A stretch of DNA of 64,000 bases. It comes from Sycon ciliatum. Lineage: Eukaryota; Porifera; Calcarea; Leucosolenida; Sycettidae. The translations under genes and the position numbers were made by a program. The notes under the pieces were generated by a model, which ran no database searches, had not been told where the DNA came from, and saw only the letters and a list, made by a program, of their open reading frames with translations. The stretch covers positions 36,070,303-36,134,302 of the forward strand of contig NC_088645.1 of NCBI RefSeq assembly GCF_964019385.1. The letters run 5' to 3'. The first letter of the stretch is position 1, and each line of letters begins with the position of its first letter. Positions 50,106 through 61,632 of the stretch are shown here, in pieces.

Positions 50106-51160
50106 TAATTCTGTGGTTGGTTTTCCAACTCATTGGGTTGTAGTTTCCATCATGAGTTTGATTCCATCGTGAGTGTGATTCCATCGTGAGTTTTGATTCT
50201 ATTTGCTATTTTTCGTTCCAGTTTTGAGCTCATATTTTATTTTTCTGATTTCTTCTCCAGTGTATGTTGTATTGCATTTTAATTCCCGTAGCTATGCAGA
50301 AGACGTTACTTCAGTAACGTCTGGCGCTAGCCAGGGTCCACACAGCTTTAATTTGGTGTTTGTTTGTGTGTTTGTTTGTTTGTGTCACGCCTGGCGCTAT
50401 CCCGTATCTGTCCCGTACTGTACCGTACCAGCAAAGACAGCTGGCCACAATATTTTTGTTTGTTTGTGCCATCGACATGCCTGGCGCTATCCCGTACCTG
50501 TCCCGTACCATCAAGAGTACGGTACCATCAAGAGAATGAGTATATATGCGAAGTGTATGGGGGGGGGGGAATGCATTCAGTGCAGTACCATTAAATTTTG
50601 TGTGGATTTGTGTGCGAGGCCGAGATCCCACTAGCAGGCTGGCTGGGCCGCCTGTCGACCAGCCCGGGAATCGCGTGTAGGCCGATAGCATAATAATTAT
50701 AACGTCATGTAGATGTATAGCAGGGAGTCATATTATGTAAACGACTCCCTGCTGTATGGGGAGATTTTCTGGAAAGAAATACGAAGTAGGGAGACGAGTA
50801 AATGCGATCAGAATGGATGTTAGTTGCCGTCAGTATAATAATAATAAGAAGAAGAAGAACGCCCGTGATCGGCAGAGTCAGCGCCGGTCCCAGAAAACGT
50901 CAGGACAGACATCCCGTCGACTCCAGAACGCCCGTGATCGGCAGAGTCAGCGCCGGTCCCATAGCTATGCAGAAGACGTTACTTGTACTTCAGTATCTCA
51001 TTGAAACGTTTTTGCAATACAATGATGTAGCTAATCAAAGGAAAAAAGCATTTCCATCAGTTCTAACAACATGCGCGATGAGCTAGGCAACAAAGCATAG
51101 CGCAGGGCCCTGAGCTTCCAAGCTCTCTCGTACATTGTGTTAATAATAATAATGATAATT
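50106..51160. repeat. non-coding region with short direct repeats
   Basis: CCTGGCGCTATCCCGTA with TGTCCCGTAC occurs twice (near 50390 and 50480). AACGCCCGTGATCGGCAGAG occurs at 50859 and 50928. GCTATGCAGAAGACGTTACT occurs near 50293 and 50964. A hairpin AGCAGGGAGTC/GACTCCCTGCT lies at about 50721-50755, and CAAGAGTACGGTACC near 50511 recalls the CAAGAGT family. No gene seen. Confidence 0.55.
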
Positions 51161-51164
51161 CAAA

Positions 51165-51430
51165 GTATCAGTCGGGGAAGTGAACTGCCTGAAAAGAGAA
51201 AAAAACGCCAGACCCACCAGGACTCGAACCTGGGAACCGTGCTTGTCATGAGCAATGCTCTAACCACTGAGCTATGGGACCAGGCTGAACCTAGAAGGCG
51301 CTGACAAGTTTTTCACTCCAAAGGCAGCTCACAACACGTGCCACACATACTGATGGCACTTGGGTCTTTTTCCCTCCCCCAGGGGACCAACCACGGTCAG
51401 TTTCTGGAAACTACCAGAGGTGAAAGAAAG
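51165..51430 (-). mobile_element. SINE family 2, fullest copy
   Basis: On the minus strand: 5' part with GTGCCATCAGTATGTGTGGC, tRNA-like part ATAGCTCAGTGGTTAGAGCA to CAGGTTCGAGTCC, and 3' part TCTTTTCAGGCAGTTCACTT. It lacks the extra internal segment of the 34870 copy. Confidence 0.65.
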
Positions 51431-51461
51431 TGATTTAATTTGGAAAGGATTGGGAGAACTT

Positions 51462-51595
51462 CAAATTCAAAGTATCAGTCGGGGAAGTGAACTGCCTGAA
51501 AAGAGAAAAAACGCCAGACCCACCAGGACTCGAACCTGGTGGGTCATGAGCATTGCTCATGACAAGCAGGGTCCCAGGTTCGAGGCCAGTTCTCA
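51462..51595. mobile_element. two SINE family 2 pieces fused head to head
   Basis: The 3' part runs on the minus strand up to CGAACCTGG, then switches to TGAGCATTGCTCATGACAAG reading on the plus strand up to GGTTCGAGG. This gives an inverted junction at the tRNA-like part. The LINE fragment follows directly. Confidence 0.55.
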
Positions 51596-52791
51596 GCACC
51601 ATAGAGGAGTACCGCCAACACAGTGACTCTGTACACAACACGCTTGAGACCGATAGGATACTCGGGGTTCGCAAACACAGCCTTCTTCAAGGCGCCAAAT
51701 GCACCCGAAGCTGCAGCGATCCTGCGAGAGACATCAAAGCTACTTCTAGCATCAAGGGTGATCTGTCAGCCAAGATAAAAAAAAGCTGTCCACGTATTCA
51801 ACGGTTCTACCAAAAGGCAACATATCCGACGCCACCACACCAACGCCCATAGGCATGAATTTAGTTTTGCCCAGATTGACTGACAGGCCAAAAGATGCTG
51901 CAACCTCCCGAAACAAGGCCAAGGCCCTTTCAGCACCACCGTAGGTTTTGGCGAACAGCGACGAATCGTCCGCAAACTGACAATCCGTTGTAGTCACTCT
52001 GCGACACTCTGAGGCGCGTATTGAACAAGCAGTCTCTGCGGAACTGCGACACCTGGACACCGATATCCCCGTCATTGGAGATGGTAGCATGCCACTTTTC
52101 CACAACCGTACCCATGAACAAGTTGAACAGGATCGAGGCCATAGTGCATCCCTGACGTAGGCCATTGCCCACCGGGAAAGGGTCCAGCAGATCTGGGCCG
52201 AGACGGATGGATGCAGATATGCCTACATGGAACGACCGAATGATGGAGATCAGTTTATCCGGCACACCGAGCCTGGAGAGAACCCTCCACGTGGCTGCTC
52301 TAGGTACTGAATCGTATGCTTTGCGCAAGTCGATGAACACCGCAAAGCCCTTTGATGAATGTTCATGCAATTTCTCGGCAACCTGGCGTACTGAGAACAC
52401 CATGTCTGAGCATGCCCTACCACGGAGAAAACCACACTGGGAGTCAGGCAGGTATTTCTCTCCAACCAGCTGCAGGCAATCCGCTATTATTATTGCCACC
52501 AGCTTGCCGACCACGTCTAGAAGCGCAATGCCTCGCCAGTTACCACACTCACTAAGATCACCTTTCTTGGGAATTGGGATTAAGATGGCGTCTTCCCAAT
52601 ACTGAGGAACCCTTTCCGTCCGCCAGACTTCAGACAACAACATCTCCAATCTAGGCACCAGTTCAGAGCCGCGCTTGAGCATCTCCGCTGTTAGCTCTGA
52701 TCGACCACATGCTTTGCCATTTTGAAGAGCTCGCATGGCACGGTGTATCTCGCTGCAGGCTGGGGCGTTCTCAAGGTCAAGCCGAATCGGT

Positions 52792-52795
<4 letters not shown>
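51596..52795 (-). pseudogene. LINE reverse transcriptase fragment (RTE/Jockey-like)
   Basis: Reverse transcriptase without its endonuclease. MRALQNGKACG and ILIPIPKKGD lead the domain, followed by GFLRGRACSD, FIDLRKAYDSVPR, NGLRQGCTMA and the catalytic FADDSSLFA. A thumb-like DARSSFDVSRRIAAASGAFG and VLAVLLYGAE come last. The palm is interrupted by one frame change near 52.0 kb, so this copy is dead. The order and FADD motif fit APE-type LINEs. The clade is not certain. The 5' side ends in a (CA)n tract. Confidence 0.7.

Positions 52796-52869
<74 letters not shown>
52796..52869. repeat. (CA)n microsatellite
   Basis: About 36 perfect CA repeats at the 5' break of the LINE fragment. Confidence 0.95.
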
Positions 52870-52872
<3 letters not shown>

Positions 52873-53333
52873 TACTTGTACTTGCTCACTGCCAAAACTG
52901 GTTACGTGGGTCTCCCCGGGAGAGGGGAGAGAGACTCAAAAGGAATCTTGGAAAGATGACTCAATTGGCCATTGAACCACCCAACGGCCGACACCCCCTG
53001 AAATCCCCAAACTAGGGTGGACTTGAAATGATCCCACTTATGGGCTCACCACACCTCAGTAAGTGGGTGAGGACAAGGTGCAGAAAAAAAGGATTGACGG
53101 CATCAGGGTATCCGTCCCGGGATCCAACTGCAGATACCCCTGCCCCAGTGTAGGTAATACTTGGTACTAGTGTGGGTGGCTAAATCAGAGTGGATCTGAT
53201 AAGCTTCACTAGCACCATTGATTACACAAGAGTTAATCTAGCCAGAAGCAGTCTATGGTTAACAGGTTTGTACACTTCAAATAGAAAGTATATGAACCCT
53301 GAAACCAACAAAATTGGTAGGTACAACAATATA
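52870..53333. other. no gene recognised
   Basis: No conserved coding or repeat found. Confidence 0.4.
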
Positions 53334-54385
53334 CAGGTCGTCCCTCGTTAATACATAATCTCTGGGACTTGACAAATGTTATGTATTAACGGGGTTTATG
53401 TACTAAACGAAAGTGTACATAACTTGCTTGTGTACCAGAATTTTTCACTTTTTCAACTTTTCTGATTGTTTCTTGCTACCATGATTAGGCACCGAGATAT
53501 TCTTGATTCCCTCGATATAACATAAAAATTATGTTATAACGGTCACAGTAAGGGCCTGGTCAGACTGCGGCAAAATCGAAATAATCCTAGAATTATAATC
53601 CGCATCTCCATAGTAATTTGCCGCCAGAGCGGCAAAAGGGAGAGTTGACGCTCCAAAAAAAAAAGCAAGAACGGGCCACGCTTTTCCGCTCCAAACAGGA
53701 TTTGATGCTGATACGCCATTGACGCTGATAATCACTGATTTTTTCATCTCGATATCGAGGAGCTAATTTGCCACGGGCAACAACAAAACTCGTAAGGATG
53801 GTTGCAAAGATTGCACTGAAGGTGTTGGCGATCCCAAGGTGAAGAATTTGACGTCGTTCGTGGAGATTACCACTTGACGCTCGAAATGAAGTTTGAATTT
53901 TCATTCTTCCCACCGTGATGTGTAGTGTGATCGCGATTCAAATTCTGGACGCTGTTCTTTTTTTGTCAGGCAACCAAAAGTTGCCGCAGTCTGACCAGGC
54001 CCTTAGCGAAGACTTCTACAGTTTAGATTATTACATGATACATGCCCAGCCGCGCCTGTACGGTCACTCGGAAAAAAACAGAGCTTTGTAGGTTGTGATG
54101 TGCGCTCTGATTTCTGAGCCAATTGCGTCCACAAGCAAGTAGAAACTAGAACACGACGTGCCCCCACTGGAAGGCCAAAAGACCAACAAATTATGTACTA
54201 TTGAGGTAGGTGACATGCGGGTTCGGAGAAATGTTATGTACTAACGGGGTTTATCTACTAACGAATTATGTACTAACCGACAAAATTTGTATGGAAGTGA
54301 CCACGTTTCGTCCGGGGCTTGAGATTTCTTATGTACTAACGGGGTTTATGTACTAACCGGACTCGTATTAACGGGGGACGACCTG
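53334..54385. mobile_element. pogo-like non-autonomous element (1.05 kb)
   Basis: Ends CAGGTCGTCCCTCGTTAATA and near-complement, with TA on both sides (53332-53333 and 54386-54387). Sub-terminal words TTATGTACTAACGGGGTTTA repeat several times on the right. CAGG...CCTG ends with a TA duplication suggest pogo/Tigger. It is interrupted by a nested MITE. Confidence 0.8.
53551..54003. mobile_element. 453-bp MITE nested in the pogo-like element
   Basis: Ends AGGGCCTGGTCAGACTGCGG and exact complement, next to TA (53549-53550 and 54004-54005). Non-coding. Confidence 0.85.
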
Positions 54386-54466
54386 TACCTTCAAGCAGCC
54401 GAGCCCGTTGGCAACATGCCCAACACTATCTGGCATAAGTGTACCCACCAACCGAACTAGCTGGCA

Positions 54467-55124
<658 letters not shown>

Positions 55125-55331
55125 CCGTCAAGTCTTGTATAAAAGGCTTCTATGACTTTCTTGGTGAAATGTTGCAGGCTTCTGAATGAGACAGGCTCCT
55201 ATACAAGACAGGTATTTCTATGTATGTCAACACTAAAACCAGGCTTATGTGTGATTTGATGGGCCCAAAATTGTGGCTTCTATTCGAGGGCGGCTTTTAT
55301 TCAAGTGTGGCTTTTATACAAGACTTCACTG
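55125..55331. mobile_element. 207-bp TA-flanked MITE (AAGTCTTGTATAAAAG family), copy 1
   Basis: Ends CCGTCAAGTCTTGTATAAAA and near-complement with TA on both sides (55123-55124 and 55332-55333). Its right end is built of three 17-bp near-repeats (GTGGCTTCTATTCGAGG, GCGGCTTTTATTCAAGT, GTGGCTTTTATACAAGA). Confidence 0.85.
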
Positions 55332-55439
55332 TATATTCGGGGAACACTGGTCAGCCCAAAAGTGACAGAATACTGTAATAGTCGACATTCTTAGTTGCCT
55401 TGGGACATAGTTTATGCACATTTCGCTGCACTCACCATC

Positions 55440-55935
55440 CCCTCATAGGTCCTACCATAACCTTGAACCTGGAGCTGGAAGGCTGTTGGTTTGCGAAATG
55501 GAGATGTGGTTGAGCTCGGTTCAGGCCCTTCAAATTTCTTACTATCCAATTCAAAATTGAACTCGGATACTCAGCCAAAAGTAAAATGTAAAAGGGGTTT
55601 GCGCACTGGAGATGTGTTAAAACTAGGTCTCAGGTCGCTGAATGTTACAGTAACGTGTCAGTTTTGTGCTTAGTTATCACACCTTTTGACTTGATACTGA
55701 GCCAATACATAATTATAATTTAAATAGAAGAAATCACATGGAAACAAGTTATGAAGCAACTATCCACGACTGTAACAAGGTAATAATCAGTCAGAAAGTG
55801 CAATAACCGGGCACAAAACTGACACGTTACTGTGCCATTCAGCGACCTGAGACCTAGCTCTCACACACCTCCAGTGCGCAAACCAACAACCTTCTGGCTT
55901 GGGAAGTTCAAGGTTATGGCAAGACCAATGATCGA
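55440..55935. repeat. inverted-repeat region
   Basis: CATAACCTTGAAC, TTGGTTTGCG and TCAGGTCGCTGAATG on the left reappear inverted at about 55800-55925. The left arm has an extra ~105 bp bounded by near-copies of CTGGAGATGTG. The spacer carries the GTCAGAAAGTGCAATAAC word seen at 46540. Confidence 0.6.
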
Positions 55936-56472
55936 AGGAAAGGTCATCTTATTATCTCGTTACAGCAGTGGACAGTTACTCATAACTCGTAGTAACCTGT
56001 GTGTGTGCTTGCTTATTTTTTTACATTTGGCTATTGGCTCAATACCCCGAGTTGTGTAATCCATGATTTATTCAACACCCACATCAGTGAATCATAGCAA
56101 GAAGGTACAAGAGAAGAGCTAAAGAGAAAAGAGGAAACTAAGGAAAAGTACAGGTGGAAGAGGAAAAGGAAAGAGAAGAACATTGAAAGGATCTGTAACG
56201 CAATATGGTTAATTGCCATCGCGAATAGGATAATTATTATCAAGATTACATGAAAACCAGAGTCTGCAGCTTGGGTGCTTTTTGGTGGCGGAATTCCGTG
56301 ATTACATAATATTTTGCGCAGATCTGAGGCGGGAAATGGCGTAGGGCGTACAACTGAGGTGCTTGTATACTGCTTCAAAGCTTGTATGCACTATAATCAC
56401 TAAAATAATGTACATCACGGAATTCCGCCGTGACAGCAACCCATCCGAGCTGCACACTCTGGTCTTCATGTA
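55936..56472. other. no gene recognised
   Basis: No conserved coding. CACGGAATTCCGCC near 56414 and GGCGGAATTCCGTGA near 56286 are inverted words that may bound a small element. Confidence 0.35.
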
Positions 56473-56600
56473 CTGTAAGGCCGGGTATTAAAGTCGGGCT
56501 TATTCCAGTAGAAGCCGATGTAAGGGCTAGGATTCTATTCACATCAGGCTTCTATTCAAACCAGGTATTTCTATGTGTGTCAACACTGAAACCATGCTCA

Positions 56601-56806
56601 CTGTAAACTGCCTAACATCCACGACGGATTAATGTTCGCTATTTTCGCGAGAAGAGAGTAACGCGTATATTAACCAGCGTGAAATCTTACTTCAACAGTG
56701 GGTGGATGTAAGTGGCCCCAGTGTCTCGCAAACTTTTACCATCTCAAACTCGCTGGTTCAAAGAAACCGCGAAAATTTAGTGACGAGAGTATTGGGCGGT
56801 TTACAG
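56601..56806. mobile_element. nested MITE, 206 bp
   Basis: CTGTAAACTGCC and GGCGGTTTACAG are inverted ends inside the expanded MITE. No duplication is clear. Confidence 0.55.
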
Positions 56807-56834
56807 TATGTACAGACCGTGTATCTTGAAAGTC

Positions 56835-57293
56835 AGGCTTGTATTCAACACAGGCTTGTATTCAAAACAGGCTTGTATTCAAAACAGGCTTGTATTCAAA
56901 ACAGGCTTGTATTCAAAACGGGCTTGTATTCAAAACGGGCTTGTATTCAAAACGGGCTTGTATTCAAAACGGGCTTGTATTCAAAACGGGCTTGTATTCA
57001 AAACAGGCTTGTATTCAAAACAGGCTTGTATTCAAAACGGGCTTGTATTCAAAACGGGCTTGTATTCAAAACGGGCTTGTATTCAAAACGGGCTTGTATT
57101 CAAAACGGGCTTGTATTCAAAACGGGCTTGTATTCAAAACGGGCTTGTATTCAAAACGGGCTTGTATTCAAAACGGGCTTGTATTCAAAACGGGCTTGTA
57201 TTCAAAACAGGCTTGTATTCAAACCAGGCTTGTATTCAAAACAGGCTTGTATTCAAAACAGGCTTGTATTCAAAACAGGCTTGTATTCAAAAC
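56835..57293. repeat. 17-bp minisatellite, 27 copies
   Basis: Unit RGGCTTGTATTCAAAAC; 459 bp is exactly 27 units. The first base is A in the outer copies and mostly G in the middle. Because 17 is not a multiple of three, all three frames are open and show the same false peptide. Confidence 0.95.
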
Positions 57294-57373
57294 AGGCTTT
57301 TTCTATTCGAGATAGGCTTTAATACAAGACACTACAGTAATAGAAATAATAATTATACCCGAGTTGGACTAAC

Positions 57374-57535
57374 CTCTGCAGAAAGAGAGTGTCCAGTCAG
57401 TGCCATCACAGTATATGGTTGATGGTTTGCCAGACGCAAGACGAAAGCCCGGGAGGCAAGACACATTCTTGGCCACGTTGCTGACCCTGGTGTAGACGGT
57501 ATAAGGGTGTCCTTTGAATGCACCGCAAACGTTTT
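57374..57535 (-). CDS. sushi/CCP exon C (upstream)
   Basis: A 162-nt exon coding one CCP module: NVCGAFKGHPYTVYTRVSN, VSCLPGFRLASGKPSTIYCD, DWTLSFCR. Four cysteines, a GF after Cys2 and a Trp before Cys4 fit the family. The acceptor is CCTTTCGTTTCAG|AA and the donor AGAG|GTTAGT. Phase 1 on both sides and the same strand make it joinable to exons B, A and the transmembrane exon. Its place in the same gene is inferred from phase, strand and domain; the 28.7-kb intron between is long but consists largely of transposons. Confidence 0.8.
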
Positions 57536-57560
57536 CTGAAACGAAAGGAAAGAACGTTGC

Positions 57561-57848
57561 TCAGTGCATGGAAGCAGCGGCCAGAAAGAGAGCTGCAGCC
57601 CTGCTCTGTGTTTTCCACTGCTCTTTTTCCCTAGGCGATTGCATGAACAACTCAAACGGATAGAAAGGATATCCTGCTGGAGGTTCCTGGTCGTAAACCT
57701 GATTGTGAACATAGCGATTTGCAGCGAAAGAGACCCCTTGCTTTGAGGATGGCATGCGTAGGGTGTTCAGTGCAATGAAGCGCCTGCAGTGGAGCTTCCC
57801 CACCTTGAGAAAGGAAAACAGCTTAAGAATGCCTAGAGGCATGCACAA
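57561..57848 (-). CDS. unassigned open frame upstream of exon C
   Basis: 95 codons on the gene's strand, with ordinary composition (GKLHCRRFIALNTLRM, then YDQEPPAGYPFYPFELF). An acceptor-like CTTTCTCAAG precedes it, but I see no good donor. It may be intron sequence or an unrecognised exon. Confidence 0.15.
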   Translation of the reverse strand: MCMPLGILKLFSFLKVGKLHCRRFIALNTLRMPSSKQGVSFAANRYVHNQVYDQEPPAGYPFYPFELFMQSPREKEQWKTQSRAAALFLAAASMH

Positions 57849-58646
57849 GAACTATGTAAGTAATACAAATCGGGAGCACAACAGTAGCGATGGAAAAGGT
57901 GGCAACAACAAAATTTGCAAGTGATGCACTAACAAGTGTGATTAAAAAAATAAAAAAAATGCTGTAAAAGCCATTATTCTATTACACGGGCCGCAATTAT
58001 AACGATTTCCTAAAATTGACCGGTTTACGTGTACCAAAGGTAAAGATTCTTACTCATTCTCAACTCTCACTAGCAACAGTATAAGCATTGATTTCTGTAG
58101 AATATTTTTTATTTTAACAGCAAAGGTCTCCTCTTAGAAGTTGCGACTTCGGCGGTATAAGTCATGAAGTTGATTCTTGCTACGAGGAACACACGCTTTC
58201 TGCCAAACTTGACACTTGACGGAGCACGCGTGTGTTATTAAGGTCGGCATGAAGCGTGTGTTCCTTGTTAACTCGTTAGATTTAGCACTTTGTTATAAGA
58301 CTTGACAGTACTGCAGCATAGATGACGGGCCGCAATCAGATGCAGGAGATTACAGACCAGCAACAAGAGGGACACACTAGGCGTGAACGTGGTAGCACTA
58401 TCTTTTGTCTACACGGCCTACAGTCCTTCAACTAAGCAACTTGATGTAGAAATGTATGTGACGTTTTCATTTTCCTTCATTGTACCTAGTACAAAGGGAA
58501 CCTGAATTGTTTGGTGCGAGTTTTCGCTGTCGGAGACACCATATTGACAGTCGCATACTCTTTTGAGCTTATTTACTCTTGCTAATGGCCACAAAAAAAG
58601 AATTCAAGCTCAGCCAAATGTACAGCTACTCAACACAAAATATAAT
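57849..58646. other. no gene; repeat scraps
   Basis: Contains the diverged copy of the 12495-12605 repeat (58018-58135), a scrap of the AAGAAAGGGTTTGCTCC family (GTTGCGACTTCGGCG and AACTTGACACTTGAC, 58140-58220) and a CAAGAGT-family right end (CATACTCTTTTGAGC, then ATTTACTCTTG, 58553-58589). Confidence 0.5.
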
Positions 58647-59056
58647 TAGGGGTGAAACGGTTCCATGTTTTTCATGTTCGGGTACCCGAATGCCAGCATG
58701 ATTTCCCACGGTTCGGGTATCGGTTCTATGCACTCTTTTCTCCAGACCGACCAAATGCGTCCGTGACAATTATTTTCAAGTTGGAAACTATTTTTACGAG
58801 CAAGAACGAGACATCGGAGAGTCCATGTGCGAAGGAGGTACGCTCGTAGTGACCAGTATCGATAGGAGAACCCTTTGGAAGGGCGGTGATCATAAGGTAA
58901 GACATTTAAAAATCTTGAGTAGACTTGGCGTGCACATGTATTTGTACGAGAACGAGAGTTTTCGAGTTTCGGTTCGAAATTTGACGGAACGGGTACCCGA
59001 TTCTTTTCAGCTGGCGGTTCCAAAGCCGGTTCCTTACCCGAACCGTTTCACCCCTA
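58647..59056. mobile_element. hAT MITE, 410 bp (second family)
   Basis: Ends TAGGGGTGAAACGGTTC and complement, with an exact 8-bp duplication AATATAAT (58639-58646 and 59057-59064). Internal TCGGGTACCCGA words add symmetry. Non-coding. Confidence 0.9.
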
Positions 59057-59064
59057 AATATAAT

Positions 59065-59480
59065 TATTGCGATTCGCAGAATGTAGAAACAGCAATGGCA
59101 GAAGAACCCAACGCATTCAAACGTAACAAGGACTGGTTAAGATCGCCGTGGCTGATTCTCCCCACACCCTTTCTACCCTTGTGGTGCCGCCAATACTGCA
59201 ATCGTGGCCAAAGATACTCGACCCGCGAGCCAGACATTTGTGCCACGTTTCAGTTTCAATGACATCTAGCACGGTCCAAAACCCATCCGAGGCGAGCAAG
59301 GGCCACAGCGGCCTTAGCGTTGCTTTCCGCTCACGGATCGTGTCTTCCTGCTTGTACTGCTGGCGCCGCTACTGCCCTATTGCAGCTTGTTAAAAGTCGT
59401 CGATGGAAAGGCGTGGATTTTGGGAACTGCTCGGTCAAATAACGCTTGGCACAGCATCACCGCCTTTCTTGCCAGTAGAC
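59065..59480. other. no gene recognised
   Basis: GC-richer segment with open frames on both strands but no family resemblance. Confidence 0.35.
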
Positions 59481-59482
59481 TA

Positions 59483-59677
59483 CCGTTAAGTCTTGTATAA
59501 AAGCTGCACTTGAATAGAAGCCGCAATTTTGGGCCAATCAAATCACACAAAAGCCTGGTTTTAGTGTTGACATACATAGAAATACCTGAGTTGAATAGAA
59601 GCCTGTCTCATATAGAAGCCTGCAAAATTTCAGTAAAAAAGTCATAGAAGCCGCGACTTTTGTACAAGACTTTACGG
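59483..59677. mobile_element. 195-bp MITE (AAGTCTTGTATAAAAG family), copy 2
   Basis: Ends CCGTTAAGTCTTGTATAAAA and complement, TA on both sides (59481-59482 and 59678-59679). It runs opposite to copy 1 (GGTTTTAGTGTTGACATACA). Confidence 0.85.
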
Positions 59678-59944
59678 TATGTTATAAACTGTAAAACTGG
59701 GAATTTTTGCTGGTTTAGTATTTTCGGTATTTCCCAAAATCAACGGTTCGGTAGCACGAAAATTTCGCTTAACCAGTTTTCTAGATCCAAAAATGCATTT
59801 TGTACACTGTGTGGCATGGCATGGTTGAATTTTAGGTCACGTTTTATTTCAGGTAAAAAATTACCTGTACCAAAGTTGAACTCGAATGGTGGGCCAATTT
59901 AATTATGGTAAAAAGGAAGGATAAAATGTTACGAGGTATGAATT

Positions 59945-59990
59945 AAGGCCGATTCACAATACAACTTTCTGCGACGCGACACGCGATTCG
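59945..59990. repeat. solitary MITE end (GATTCACA family)
   Basis: AAGGCCGATTCACAATACAA followed by GCGACGCGACACGCGATTCG resembles the end of the GCGGG MITEs. No right end follows; the LINE tail begins instead. Confidence 0.45.
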
Positions 59991-59997
59991 CCTGCTA

Positions 59998-60168
59998 GAG
60001 CCAGCACACACATCTGTACGACCTTTGTCTTTGTCACCACTGCCACATGGAACTCCCTCCCGGCTGCCATTCGTGCTGTATCCAGGCCAAAATGTTTTAC
60101 CGCTCTTGTCTGCACCCACTTCAAGTTGCTATCACCTATTATGAGCCCTCTGGTTTCATTCCACATAG
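59998..60168 (+). pseudogene. LINE 3' coding tail
   Basis: The frame reads VTTATWNSLPAAIRAVSRP, then ALVCTHFKLL. WNSLP-x-x-IR is the hallmark of the extreme C-terminus of CR1/L2/Jockey-type reverse transcriptase proteins. Only this tail is present. Confidence 0.45.
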
Positions 60169-60183
60169 AGTAGCCATATCATA

Positions 60184-60894
60184 AGCCTAGTTCATATTCG
60201 ACAGCCCAGGTCATGACAGGACGCGACGCAAGGATCGACGAGAAGTGACTGGACAGTCTGACGGCGTCTGTTGTGAACTCCAGGAACGGGGAAGCAACCG
60301 TACTACCGTACGGATCGGGAAGCGACGGGAATATTTTTTTGTTGATCGATTCATATTTTCATACCGTAGACGTGCGTAGACGGGGACGCAAGCGTACAAA
60401 ACGGCTGCATTTTGAGTGTGAACAGGAGACGGTGTCGTGCGCCGACTACTCCCGATACGTACTTTGAAATTTTTAGCATTTCGAACACTGCGCTTTCCAT
60501 GGTAACTCGCAGAATGGCTAACACGACTTGAGTTGAATTTTAGCAAGAATTAGTCTGATGTCACTTATGGTATTTAGGGATAGTTCAGGAGCGTGACAGA
60601 CGAACTGTTTTATCATTTCCTGTTGCTATTATTTGAATGGCACACCTTTCGAAGCTACTTTTTTGGTTGTCATGAAAAACTGGTTTTGTGAACTTGATTC
60701 CGCTTCATTCAAGGAGAAATAACTGAAAAGAAGTCCCGAAAAACAAGAAATTATGTCCTAAAGTCACCCTGTCACGGATCGTGCCTTATGACTGTCGCCG
60801 TTTGCTGTTGAACGACGCTACAACTGCAGTATGTCGTGTCACCCCAGCCCTTACGTCCCGTACCGTCAGCGTTCCGTCGAATGTGAACTAGGCT
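60184..60894. mobile_element. Harbinger-like MITE, copy 2 (711 bp)
   Basis: Ends AGCCTAGTTCATATTCGA and complement, 3-bp duplication ATA (60181-60183 and 60895-60897). Same family as 19617-20368 but in the reverse orientation inside. Confidence 0.8.
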
Positions 60895-61058
60895 ATAGAG
60901 CACTGTGTTACATTACTACCACCCCGCATCTTTCTATCATTTATTTTTATTTCTCTCCTCAGCTTCTTCTTCTTCTCCATAAGCTGTTGGTGGAGACTCC
61001 CACGATTTAGGCTAAGGCCTGTGGAGAACCCATAAATACAAATCTCAGCGCTAATGCA

Positions 61059-61270
61059 GAGACCCAGGTGCCATCATTATGCGTGGCACGTTTTCTGAGC
61101 TGCCTTTGGAGTGAACGTCTTGTCGGTGCCTTCTAGGTTCGGCCTAGCCCCATGGCTCAGATGGTAAGAGCATTGCTCATGACGAGCAAGGTCCCGGGTT
61201 CGAGTCTTGGCGGCGGGTATGGCATTTTTTCTTTTTTCAGCCGGTTTGCTTCCCCTACTGTTCCTTTACT
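61059..61270 (+). mobile_element. SINE family 2, copy
   Basis: AGACCCAGGTGCCATCATTA, then CCCATGGCTCAGATGGTAAG to GGGTTCGAGTC and TTTTCAGCCGGTTTGCTT. The tRNA-like part (61150-61222) has A and B boxes and paired anticodon stem, but the loop lacks U before the anticodon. Confidence 0.6.
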
Positions 61271-61589
61271 GATCACAAGGCAGCGCTACAGTCTCGCTGG
61301 CCATATCTTTCGTTTGGCCCCAACTGCTCCTCCACAGTTGGCTGTGGATATGTATCTTTGTCGCGTCCCCGGCTCACAGTGACCGGACCCGAAATCACTA
61401 CGAGCGGCGACTGAATATAGACGTGTGGCCTCACGACAAGCCCAACACAACCCAGGGGCCAACCAATATAGCTGGCTTGGTCCAAGTTCAACCCCACACG
61501 ATCAACAGACAAAGACTGTTAGTTTTACGTTGTGAGTAGTATCAAATCCGAGCTCAAAGTAAACGAAGACAGAGAGCTGAGACCGAGTC

Positions 61590-61632
61590 TCGACTGCTAG
61601 ACTAGACTAGAGTAGACTAGACTAGACTAAAA
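61590..61632. repeat. (TAGAC)n short tandem repeat
   Basis: About eight imperfect CTAGA/TAGAC units. Confidence 0.7.

Larger units (their letters stand above)
56473..57337. mobile_element. AAGTCTTGTATAAAAG-family MITE, copy 3, expanded
   Basis: Ends CTGTAAGGCCGGGTATTAAA and the related complement, with TA on both sides (56471-56472 and 57338-57339). It shares GGTATTTCTATGTGTGTCAA with copy 1. It is enlarged fourfold by a nested MITE and by a 17-bp array. Confidence 0.75.

Noticed and set aside
56835-57293. CRISPR array
   Set aside because: There are no spacers. The units are contiguous 17-mers in a eukaryotic MITE.
56702-57422. Long repeat protein of about 200 residues in three frames
   Set aside because: It is the 17-bp minisatellite read in every frame, not a gene.
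61150-61222. tRNA gene in the SINE family 2 copy
   Set aside because: A and B boxes are good, but the loop before the anticodon is wrong and the unit is embedded in a repeated SINE body.
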